Shown: positions 23,694 to 34,366 of the stretch, piece by piece
Numbering within the stretch: position 1 is the first letter of the stretch
Layout of the letters: every line of letters starts with the position of its first letter
Origin: Toxoplasma gondii ME49
Lineage: Eukaryota; Apicomplexa; Conoidasida; Eucoccidiorida; Sarcocystidae
Direction of reading: 5' to 3'
DNA length: 64,000 bases
Assembly: GCF_000006565.2 (NCBI RefSeq)
Contig: NC_031480.1
Location: 2,577,529 to 2,641,528 of the forward strand
Position numbers and translations under genes: made by a program
The notes under the pieces: model-generated
Told to the model about the DNA's origin: nothing
The model's database searches: none
Seen by the model: only the letters and a program-made list of their open reading frames with translations

Positions 23694-26314
23694 CGTCTCT
23701 CACTCCATCTTCTCGCGAAGTACAGAATCTACGCAGTCATATATAAATATATATATGTTTATATCTACTTGTCGACACGGGGTTTCACTCATGGGGATCT
23801 GCCTCTCTTTCTAATAAATAAATATGCGTCAACATATTCATGCAGCCATGCCTACAGTCTGGTGTTTGTATGAGTCGCACTGTTGTGTGTCTGTCTTTGG
23901 TGATGTGCTTCTCAGAATTCTGATTCCTGAGCAGTTTCTTCTCATGTCTTAGGACTTGTCTCTGTCTTCTGGAAAGACGATGTGGATCGTGTACAGGGGT
24001 CTTTCCTATTTGCGATGTGATGATTGCAGTACATTGTCTAGCTGCGGTCGTTCTGTTCTGGCGCGTCGTGTGTTGTCAGCTGGAAGTGCCTTGTGCTTTC
24101 GTTTGCTCTGTCCCGTGGTCTGCTTGCGCATACACGTTTTTCTCAGAGAACCAAGAATGACAGTGTAAACAGAATGCATTCCACATGACAGAGAAAGAGG
24201 TTTTCCAGAGCCCTCGCGAGTGTCGAAAATGCGTCTTGTGTGCATGCGGTTTCCTCTCAGCTGCCTGCGAGATCCAAGCCGCGTCCGAGGCCGCACCGAC
24301 TTGGCCGCTCTCCCACGGGATGCAGGATGACGCACATGTTTCCAGATGGAACTAGAAAGTGGAATTGTATCTTGCATCCCCGTGGCGTGAGCCAAACGAT
24401 ATGTCATTCTTTTTACACAACGAGACGCATGCAGTCTCCGTTTTATCGAGGCCGCGTCACCGCGTGCATTTTGATGCGTGAAAATAGCAGTAAACTGTCT
24501 CGACCCTCGGCGCCTGCGGTTCGGTTCTTGTCAGGCGATTCGAAGGCCAAACAATAAAGATTCGCATTTTGCAGGAATGAGTTTTTCAAAACTGCATGCA
24601 AGTAAATATTTGATCACGTCTAGCTGAAGGGCGCTTTAAGCATCCCGGCAACCAAGACGAAGGGGGGAGCGCCTTCAGAACAATGGCAAAATCGTGTATC
24701 ATCGCATAGAGTGGATGTAATACGTTTTCGCTGGACAAAGGAGCTGGAGTAAATAAATGACATGTCGGTGGAGACATAGAGAAAAGCGACGGTGGTTTTT
24801 CTTGCCGGCAAGGAAGTTCCGGATAGCTTGGACCATCTCGAGTCAAAATGCGAGTTATGCTTTTCGCACCGAAAACAGTCAATCAAAGCGCACACGCCGA
24901 GAGAAACTGTCCACAACAACGCAAACATCGATCCCTTTCATTTTCCTTTCAGGGTGTCGCTCTTGCATTCGTTTGCACCCTTTCCTCGTGTCCTGTGAAC
25001 ACACGTTTCGTCCATTAACCCAACTCGAACGGTTCCTAGAACGGCGGTTCAAAGGCAGTGTTCTGCCGCTCTTTTCGCGTGGAAACTCTCATGGCGTGGC
25101 TACTGAGTTACCTTCAGAGAAGACTTTCCTCGTTCGGTAGTTCCGCCGTCAGATGCGCCTGGCACACTTTTCACGGAATGTTTCTCTGTGGAGCGGGCCC
25201 TGAAGACGGTTGAGCGTCGCTGCAGTAGATTCCAAAGTCAATAAAACAGTTGTTTAGCGTTTCGATAGAATCCCACCTGTAGTAAGATTAGTCAGGTGCA
25301 AAGGGGTGTCTTTGCAAGTCGGTTGGTGTGAAGCTGAGAACTCTCGATCCACTGAAGGATGCAGGCTTCTTGTGAAGGGATGCGCAAAAACCGATGGTGC
25401 TCGACGGAGCTTTTCGCAACGATAAGTTTCTAGGAAATGCCAGTTCAATAAGCTACGGAGAGGCGGCATGGAATGGTTGAATGGCGTGGACTCTTCTGGG
25501 GAACTCTGTCGGTTTCCAGGGGGGAAGGTTCCTGTGAGAAGTGTGCGGGCAACATACATCGCGGTTTCCGCGTGCAGAGGAATCTGGAAAGGTATGGTTC
25601 AAAACGACTCGTTCGACATTGAAGGCCGCGTCCTCGTTGAGTCCACGTGACTCGGGAGGTCGTACCTACTGCTGCATTCAGCCGAAGACCATATGTCACA
25701 GTCTGAGCACTGTTTTATCCTTACGCAAGCCGCGACCATCTCTCCCGGCTTCCTTTGTCTCTAGCCGTTCACAGTAACTCGCCGACGGTCTCTGCTGTTT
25801 TCCCGGTTCCAAGTTCCCCGGCGTCAACGTCCTTCCAAGGACATTCAGGACATCTGTGAGTCTCTTAACGGTACTACTAGTGTTTTACCTGTGTGTTCTA
25901 AGTCTACATTTATCCTGTAGTTCCGGTCTTCACCACTGTCATGTCGCGGATGTTTCTCCAAGGATAAAGAAAGTACATGGACGTTCAAGAATTCCTCCAG
26001 GAAAACGAAGTCGAGTTTCCATGTAGAGGGTACGGTGCGCCCAGCCTAGGGTTTCCCTCAAAAAATACATAAGCTTCACTTTCTATTAAATGCACGCCTA
26101 CCAGCCACACCAATTCCTGCAGGGTTAACTTTAAAGGCGTGAGCAAAAGATGTGCAAGGCGACAATAGAGCCTATAAAACGCACGGCAAAATGAAGTTGA
26201 CTTCCGCTTGGTTTACGAACCAGAGCAATGAAGTCAGAGGAAGCGGTACTATTCAGGCATTCAGTGTCATCTGTCTACACATAAATATATGTCTAAGTAT
26301 ACGTTCATGTATGC

Positions 26315-26356
<42 letters not shown>

Positions 26357-28069
26357 GGCATAGTTATTGCGTTGGACCTCCCTGTAGCGTTCTTGTGCTC
26401 ACAATAATAGTGAATTTAGTCCAGGGACGCCAAATCTGCGTTTCCTTGTAGTGAGACGAGAATCACCGTAAGAGCCATCTTCTTCGATGTAAATCTCCGA
26501 CGGTCTTTCCTCCCGTACCAGCCCCCCTCCCGTTTTGGTAGAAATCATGCATTTTTCACGTTCTTGTCCTCAAGAAAGATTTTCCGAAACAGAGATTTCG
26601 TGCCTTTCTTGAGTATACATACCACACCGGTCAAGGTGAAAGATTTCCTTCCGTTCAGAGAGGTTCTTCTTGTGAAACAAGCTTCTCCATATTTTGACTG
26701 TTCAGTCGTCGAGAGCTCACCTACGATGTTTTTGGATTGCTGTCTTCTGAGAGTCTCCATCGCTATGTTTCGCTCCGTAGAAATGTGTTTTCCAGCATCC
26801 ATGCATGCATGTGCACGTGCCTCATCCAGTTCCATTCGTTCCTTTTACGGTACAGCCTGAGGAAGCGTTGAGAAAACAAACAGGTGCTCGTTTTATCTCG
26901 ACGTTTCGCTGCCTTCCCCCCTCGGAAGCTCTGCACAGATTCCCGGTACCCGATGTTCAAGATTCAGATGCAGAAGACCAAGTTGTCTGCGACTCGTGTA
27001 CACACTGGCTCACTGGACTGCTAGAGAAAGGATTAAAAGTTATCATTTGAACAGAGTGTACATCAGCCAAATTCCACATCAACGACACTCGAGGCACGAC
27101 GCGACTTTGCGATGACGCGTGTCTCCTCACCGGAGCTACGAGCTGCAGTTGTTCCCCTCCTCGAATCCAGATGACCCACAGCATCACTGTTTTCCTTTCT
27201 TGTCCATTAATTCCTCGGTTTTCAAGAATCTCCACCTCGTTTTTGCCGCGGGATTTTGGTTCTCCCCGGTGCCGGTGCGGCAGCTGTCTCTGGGGCTGTG
27301 TCCCGTCGCCGCCGTGCCACGAGGTCTTCCTCGGAGTGTTCCGTTTTTTTCGCAAAACCTCTTCTGCCTCTGATCGTCTGCTCCTATAAACATGCCCCGT
27401 CTCCAGACGTCTCCGTCTGTGTCTGTAGCGGTTTTACGAGGCTCGCGGCTCCGGGCGTCTCACACTTGGGCGTTGTTGTGAGGAGCCTCGACCCTCGAGA
27501 TCGGAGTCGTCCACAGAAACAGACTTTCCTTGTTCTTTCTCTCCCTCGATCGCCTTTCCTGTCTACCTGCAGGAAGCGTTGATGTGATGGGCAGAAGCTG
27601 CTCTCAGAGCCCTCTTGTCAGTCTGACGAGAAGGCGGAGGGGAGAGGAGGAAGGGAGACATAGAGAAAGGATCGTTGCCCGCTTCCACAAGCCAGCCTGG
27701 CTGTGTCCGTTCTGACTCTGACAAGAAACGCTGTACTAAAGAAAATCTTTTCCGCACCCGAGACATACCGACGCCCTTTTTGTTTGCAACTTGTACCGTT
27801 ACATTCAGGAGCATACCGTTATAGTCGATGCCTTTTTCCCTCATATATGTTGATGACAGATGCGAAAACTCAACTACGTCACCTCGCAGTCCCCAAACTC
27901 TTCGTGCTACTCTGTCGTTCCACCTTCAACAGACCCGTCGTCTCTTCAACTTTCCCTTCCACTCAGTGTCTGCAGTTTTCCGTGTCTCCCTTCGTTCCGG
28001 TTTCCAGTGTAATTCCAACACAGCGTGATTCGTTCGTAACGGACGTCGCTCTCCTCGCTTTTTACCGAA
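23694..28069. other. Intergenic region between SPRTN and the MED17-like gene
   Basis: This 4.4-kb stretch should hold the SPRTN 3' end, possibly a last small SPRTN exon near 23953, and the leader of the gene that starts at 28070. A (TA)n run lies at 26318-26351. A short frame around 26950-27050 has an acidic, Cys-containing end but no splice support. Nothing else here looks coding. Confidence 0.45.
26318..26351. repeat. (TA)n microsatellite
   Basis: Alternating TA run of about 34 bases in intergenic DNA. Confidence 0.9.
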
Positions 28070-30763
28070 ATGCCAGACATCCCGCAGATGTCGAGCTCGT
28101 GTCAGGAAGGGATAGGGAGGGCGGGGAAGCGTGAGGCGACTGTCGATGCCCAGCCTGTCCTGCCCTCTCGTTCGTCTGGAGACGCTTCGGTGCCCGGCCG
28201 TTTCCGTCCAGACAAAGACCCAAGTTCCGTTTCGAGCGTCAACCTCTGTCCACAGTTCTCTCTCGAGCCGTACGGAGCAGGCGACTTGCGTCTTCTCAAG
28301 TTCCTCGCAGACGGCCGGCCTGTATGGGAAGCTCCTCCGGCGCGACCTCCGAGTGGCCAGATTGCGGCAGACGTAGATTTCTTCTTTCCAGAAAAGGATG
28401 TTTTGCCGGCACCAGTTGGCGCCACGGACAGGCGCACTGTCGAAACACCGCAGTCTGTGTCGCTCGGGTCTTCGTCTTCCTCTTCTGCGTCTTCATGTGC
28501 TGCGGCGGTGAGGCAGACAGTTTCCGAGTCAGGAGGTGAGGGTGCCGCAGGGGAAGGCCAGTTGCTTGGCAGGGAGAGTGCAAGTGCGCATGCAGCGCGC
28601 GCGGAAGCTTTTCGCGCCTACCTCGAGAAGTCGGCAAGAGCCAGTGCAGCGTATCCGCCTTCAGATCTTCTTCAGCGGGCAGAGGCACTCTGCGTCGCAG
28701 CCGACGCCCGGCACCAGGAACAGCTGAAGGAGTCCGATCCGTGGGTGAAGAACAAGGGCGTTTGGGAGGAGGCCGTACAGAAGCGAGACGAAGCGTCCAA
28801 GTGGCTGTCAGGCGCAGGCATGCTCTTCGACCTGCTTCTGGGCACAGCGAATGCGGCCCCCAGTCAGAGATTTCTCCGGCTGGTCGAGGCGAAGGACGAG
28901 GTTGACGAGGAGGAAATGTGGCAGAAGCTGCTGATTGGCTTGCAAGGCAGACGCGAAATGTCTGTCGAGCTCGAGAAGGAAATCGCGAACGCCAGACATC
29001 AGATGCTGCGAACTCCTGCGGGACTTCCGGGACAAAGAACCTGGGTCCAGCTGCTCCGCCGGCTGCAGAGGCTGCGCTGGGTCCTAGTGAAGAAACGGTA
29101 CCAAGACGTCGAGTTCTCGCAGTCAGACGCAAGCTACCCGTACGTCTCTGAGGTGTATATCCACCTCCTGCAGATACCGACGCGCTGCTGGGGCGCCGGC
29201 ACGGCTGCCCCGGTCGGGTGCAGCCTTCCGCTGCCGCCTCCGCGGGTCTTCGGCGACCATTTCGTGCTTTTGAAAGCAACTCTGAAGGACCCAACCGAGC
29301 CGCGGGAGGAGGGCGGCACATGCGGCGGAGAACCGGCGACGCCAGGCGCGGGCACAGCAAGCGCGGCGGGGAGCCGCGACGTGCCCGCATCGGTGCAGCG
29401 AAGGACCGCGAGTCCGTGGGGGTTTGTCCTGGAATACGACGAGCAGGCGGCAAGTGCCGTGGAAACAAGAGCGCTGCTGCATGTGAACGTCCGGCCGCTC
29501 TTGGCGTGGAATCTCCTCTCTGATTCGAGAGATGTCGGAGACTCCTCCACTGCGGTGATCGCCTCGCGGGCGGCCTCGTGGCTCTTTCCAAATCCGTCCA
29601 CTTGCCTGCCGCCTCCGGCAGGCCTCCTGGTCGACGAGCTTCCGGCCATGAATCCACCGCCACTCACTGACCGAGAAACGAAACAAGACGCTGAGGTGGC
29701 TCAGGCATCCAATGCAATCCACCGGCGTCTGCAGCAAGCCCAGTGGTGTCTGTTGGACAGGTGCTGCTTCCACGTCCTCGCTGCGCAGGCTGAGCGCATG
29801 CGCGTTCTCGGTGAACAGAACGCAACTGCGAGTCTACAGAAATCCGGAGATATCCCTTTTGGCGGAGAGAAGGCGGGTGGCGGCGACGCGGACGTTCAGT
29901 GCCTTCGGAGGCGAATCACTGCCGAGTGCATCCAGGTCGACTCTAAAAGAATCAGAATCCTTCTTCGGGGAGTGCCCATCTCACTCGCACAGGCCGGGGT
30001 ACCGGAAACCGGCACAGATCCCTCTGGTGCAGGCGGAGTTTTCAGCGCGAGAAACGGACTGAGATCTAAGGATGTAGCAAATAGTGCAGGCGTAGCCATG
30101 AGCGAAACAAGCGGCATGGCAAATAAGGCAACGATCCACACCAACTCAGCCATTCCGGGTGAACAGATGAGCAACTCGACCTGTAAGTGCGGTGTACATA
30201 CACTCGACTTCGTTGTTGACGTAGCTTACCTGCCGACCGATTTGGGTAAGATGTCGGAAGAAGCGGGTGTTTGTTGCCGAGATTCAAAGCGAGGCTCAAG
30301 CGGCCAGCGCACCGCTGCGTCCGAAGATCCGACGTCTAGTTTGGAGCAATGGAGAACTGAGAAAAAGTCAGAAGCAAGCGTCAACCGTAGTCACGAACAC
30401 GCTGAGGACTCTGCACCGCTTGCTTCTGCAAGCGTTTTTGGGCAGAAGTGCAGTCTGTGCCGGTGCTGCACGGTTCGTTTGCACGAAGAGGTGGGAGCGT
30501 TTTTCGAGCAAGCACAGAGGGTTGCCGTTCTTCAGCTCCGGCAGTTTTTCCTTGAGGCCTGGGCGTACGAAGCCTTTGAACGACCTAAATTATGCGGGGA
30601 ACTCGCATTTGCGCCGCCCCTCCTTGATTTAGCTGGCTCACGAACGGCCACTAGGACCCTGCAGGGTTCGACTAAGGCAGGGTGTTCCTCACAGCTTCGC
30701 GGGGAACATATCCTCCGCACTTTTGTCAGTTGGCTAGCTTCTGAAGGTCTAGACTTTGTGTGA
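28070..30763 (+). CDS. Possible Mediator complex subunit 17
   Basis: Single uninterrupted 897-codon frame; the ATG at 28070 is the first in frame. MED17 is the scaffold of the Mediator head module that links activators to RNA polymerase II. Three segments resemble it in the right order. Residues about 323-350 (WVQLLRRLQRLRWVLVKKRY) match the 'L..L...W.LK/R' block that precedes a short strand region. Residues about 550-580 (HRRLQQAQWCLLDRCCFHVL) match the 'L..AQ..L...E.F..L..EA' helix. Residues about 620-640 (RITAECIQVDSKRIRILL) match the strand that follows that helix in MED17. Upstream helices at about 180-310 fit a coiled region. An insertion carries CKCG and CSLCRCC clusters. The Thr/Ser/Gly-rich linkers and length (animal MED17 is about 650 residues) are typical expansions in this genome. 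The match is pattern-level and read by eye, so the name is tentative. Confidence 0.55.
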   Translation: MPDIPQMSSSCQEGIGRAGKREATVDAQPVLPSRSSGDASVPGRFRPDKDPSSVSSVNLCPQFSLEPYGAGDLRLLKFLADGRPVWEAPPARPPSGQIAADVDFFFPEKDVLPAPVGATDRRTVETPQSVSLGSSSSSSASSCAAAVRQTVSESGGEGAAGEGQLLGRESASAHAARAEAFRAYLEKSARASAAYPPSDLLQRAEALCVAADARHQEQLKESDPWVKNKGVWEEAVQKRDEASKWLSGAGMLFDLLLGTANAAPSQRFLRLVEAKDEVDEEEMWQKLLIGLQGRREMSVELEKEIANARHQMLRTPAGLPGQRTWVQLLRRLQRLRWVLVKKRYQDVEFSQSDASYPYVSEVYIHLLQIPTRCWGAGTAAPVGCSLPLPPPRVFGDHFVLLKATLKDPTEPREEGGTCGGEPATPGAGTASAAGSRDVPASVQRRTASPWGFVLEYDEQAASAVETRALLHVNVRPLLAWNLLSDSRDVGDSSTAVIASRAASWLFPNPSTCLPPPAGLLVDELPAMNPPPLTDRETKQDAEVAQASNAIHRRLQQAQWCLLDRCCFHVLAAQAERMRVLGEQNATASLQKSGDIPFGGEKAGGGDADVQCLRRRITAECIQVDSKRIRILLRGVPISLAQAGVPETGTDPSGAGGVFSARNGLRSKDVANSAGVAMSETSGMANKATIHTNSAIPGEQMSNSTCKCGVHTLDFVVDVAYLPTDLGKMSEEAGVCCRDSKRGSSGQRTAASEDPTSSLEQWRTEKKSEASVNRSHEHAEDSAPLASASVFGQKCSLCRCCTVRLHEEVGAFFEQAQRVAVLQLRQFFLEAWAYEAFERPKLCGELAFAPPLLDLAGSRTATRTLQGSTKAGCSSQLRGEHILRTFVSWLASEGLDFV

Positions 30764-33700
30764 ATGCCGAACGCCACCGCTAAAAAGCTCCCATTCTACA
30801 TGCCTGGGGTCTGCTTGTCGGCTGTCGGCTGCGCACTCTTTCCAACACTAGAGCGAAGTTTAGTTGTGTCCCCTCAGGAACGGAAAGCTCTTCGAACGTT
30901 TTTGGTTTCTAAATGTTTCGGAGGAACTGGACGAATCTCATCACGTTAGTGGGATCAAGTGGCGTCCGACGCTTCGTTCAGTGTGTCGAGGAAACCGAAT
31001 CAAAGGCTTCGTACTGCAATGTTTTTGTTGCAAGGATGCCTGTGCACCAGAGATTGTTTGCTGGCGAAACTCAAGTCAGACGAACCTGTCTCCCGCAGGA
31101 GAATGACAAATTTTCTCATTCCGTTTTTGCTTTCAAAGGAGAGCAGGGGTCATGTTTCGAAATGCATTTATGCTCCAGACTCGCTTACTCAAATTCACCT
31201 AGGAGATTCTGCCTACATGTAGGTGGGTGAACGCCGACTACACCGCAACATTTCGTCTAGCGCTCGGCGGGATCAGTCAGGCAGCCCCGAAACGTATACG
31301 AGTCTCAACAGACCTTACTGGCATCGGGGATGTCTGGGACGTATATCTGAAAAACTATTTCTATGGTACAAAAGTCTGACTCACTTTGGTAGACTCCTTC
31401 CTGATGCTAGACTGCACGTACGAGATAAGTCTGTCTCTGCATATTCACGATAATGGATTTGGTATTGCTACTGCCAAAGAACGCAGACGTGTTATTGTCT
31501 GTGCGGTGTTGGGATTCCTAGCGTGATTAACAAGATTTCCCTAAAGAGTGTATACAACGATTTTCACTCTTGGCTTCGCTCTTGGTTTTCTTTGTGCAAT
31601 CAATTTCCCTGTTGTAAGGCGGGGGGGCGGAAGAGTGCTGAATTTCTTTGCGGTTTCTTTGGAAAACCGTGTGTTCGACATTAGAGTGCTGAAGCGCGCA
31701 GCATGGTGCGTGTGCGGCCAAGCATCCAGTTGGGCAGGCCACAGATATCTGATCGATTCGTCTTCGGCCGCAGGAGCCTCTTTCTGAGGGCAGCTGGCGC
31801 TAACGATTACAATGTATGAATTGGCTTCGTTATCCATCTTTAATTACAGGGTTAACGGTACGATCCAACTGGGTCCGAGTCCATCGTTCGACTTTTCCTG
31901 CTACGGCATGTTGTTGAAAGGGGATACAGAGAATCCAGAATAAAAGCTTGTCCGAATCAAAGCCCATGTGTAACTGATTGAATGGACCGCGTGAGCGTCG
32001 TGTATACTCCCCTTGACTGCTCGAATATGAACTGTCTGTCTTCTGTGGTGATTCATGGAACATGGCAGAACGTGCGTCAGTCCGGTAATCAAATTTGATA
32101 CTTTGCCAGTGGAGACTGTGCTGAAACAGAATTCGTGTTGTTGCCCAAGAAAAGGGGTGAAGCAACTGGGGTTCCTGCGCGTTCTGTCGAGCGCAGATTC
32201 AGACATCTTATGCCTAACAACATCTCCAGGGCTTGAGCGTGCTGCAAGTGAATGACTTGGTCACTTGGCATTTCCATTCTCCCGCACAAGTAGCTGCATA
32301 CTACGACCGTGCTGGTTTGAGCTGCTGTTCTCGGCAAGGACGATGATCATTCAGAACTGTTCGTCTCATTCAGTGGAACACACAAACGAGCCTGGTGCAT
32401 GGTGACACTCAATGGACGGAATCAGAACAGAACGACCGCAACTCCGTGTAGCTGTGCCGCTGCCCGAATCTTTTCTGAGACATTCACTCCCTCCTGTAGA
32501 GAATGGCACACAGAGGCTACCGTGCTTGTGACGCGTCTGGCTACTCGCAGGCATATGCATTACACAGAACACAAGCATAACGAAGCATGCTGTACTTTTT
32601 TTGCTGAAGAGGTCTGTTCGCGGAGTCTGCTTTCTGTGGAAAGGAATTCCTTCGAACTGTGACATGCATCGATCTTTAGCTCGCGTGACACCGGCTTTCT
32701 CTGCACTATCTCGCGCTGACTGTTTCGCTTCGGCGAAACTCGAAAACTGTCTCCTCCGTGTGCGGCGGTTCCAAGTGCACTGGCCCCCGTCATCCCGAAA
32801 GAGGTAGCAGGAACGTTGCTGAGGACCAAACTCTCTAACCAACCAAGAGAGAGGCGGCGACAGCAGATTTCTTCCACGAGAACAAGAAGTAACATTCCAT
32901 GTAAAGGACCTGCGAGTTGCTACCTTTCCGACTCAGTTATAGGAAACAGCAAGGTTGGAGAACGCGAAGAGCAGATCCACGTCGGCAATTCGAGTTCGGG
33001 CACATCACATCCATTATTTTGGATGGCTGCCTTCTTGCAGTGACTTGCCGGGCTCCTTCAAAATCTGAGCGATTTTTCAATCTAGGATTGCAATCAGTTA
33101 TCCGACGTTTATCGTAAATGCGCATGTGAACGATTCCGAAAAGAGTGAAAGCAGGACCATGCCGCACATGCATGCAGCGACAGTTTGAAGCAGCTGCGAA
33201 ACTTCGCCGAAAGAAACTCCACTTTTCTCGCGCGTGTTTCTGGAGAAACCCCTTCCTCTTACCGATGCTCTTCAACCTCTCACCTCACTTTTCTTCAACT
33301 CTCGTCGAGACTTCTTTGACCTCCCTCTCCATGCGGCTCTGCCTGTTCCCCCATGGTCACTTCAAGCGTGACACTGCGCTTTGCTGGGAAGGAAGCACAG
33401 AGAGCATCGCTCCGTGCGTGTGGAGAAAATTCTTTTCGTTTGATAAGTTCCTCTCTTCTGGTCTTTGCCCACATCTAAGAGTGCCTGTGTCAGATCTTCT
33501 AAACGCCTGGCGGGCTTGCCTCCGTGCTTGCCGCCGCATGATCTCGAGACCGGAGCAGAACATCCAAACGGCATGCCCAGCACAAAGCCGCGCCAGTTTC
33601 TGCGTTCCCTTCTTATGATGACCGTTTCGTCTCTCCGCCTTTTTCTGCGTATCCTTATGTCCGCGTCTCTGCGGATACACCCTAAACCGCGTTCAACTCG

Positions 33701-33998
33701 TGCCGCCTTCGTCCACCGAGCAGGCGTCAGCGCATGCGTTTCACCATTCTCACCTCAAACATGCTCAACATTAAAGGGGCCATACACCTGCGAAACTCTT
33801 CACTCCGCAGATATGACAAATGATGCGCTCTCTCCTCTAGATTTCAGTTCCACTCTCACAGCAACAACCACGAGCAACTTACGCAGTGTACATTTACGTA
33901 TGTACATCATTTGCATGAACACTTGATACATATATATATACATATATATGTACGTATATATTTGTATGTGTATATATATGTAATAGATGCATGTGCCA

Positions 33999-34036
<38 letters not shown>

Positions 34037-34366
34037 ATCATATGGTGTCATTCTTCTCATTCTTGGGCAACAGTCAGTGAATACGGTCGTCCGCGTTTTC
34101 GGTGTGGGTGAGTTGCGTGTCTGCTCGTTTTCGGATCTCTCTTGGAGTCGATGTCACCTGCACTTTGTTCTCGGTGTCTCTTTCGTTCCTCTCAACAGTT
34201 CCTTCTCTTGAACCGTTCTTACCGTCTCTCGTCTTCCAGATGCAAGTCTCTCTGGGGAGTCACGTGGATGCACACGACGACCAAGGATCCTCTCTCTCCG
34301 TCTGTGCCTCTAAGTGACAGTTTTGCCTGTATATGTTAGACTCTGGACTTTCTCTCGATCCGCACA
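30764..34366. other. Intergenic region upstream of UPF2
   Basis: 3.6 kb with no supported gene. It should contain the 3' untranslated region of the MED17-like gene and the UPF2 promoter and leader. A compound (TA)n block with TACG/TGTA interruptions occupies about 33928-34036, roughly 330 bases before the UPF2 start codon. Frames on both strands at 32.4-33.7 kb are short and overlap each other. Confidence 0.45.
33928..34036. repeat. Interrupted TA-rich microsatellite block upstream of UPF2
   Basis: Several (TA)n runs separated by short ACG, TTTG and GTAA interruptions. It lies in the presumed UPF2 promoter or leader region. Confidence 0.85.

Noticed and set aside
26805..27050. Short frame ending in an acidic Cys-containing segment
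   Set aside because: Too short, with no splice support and no recognisable family.
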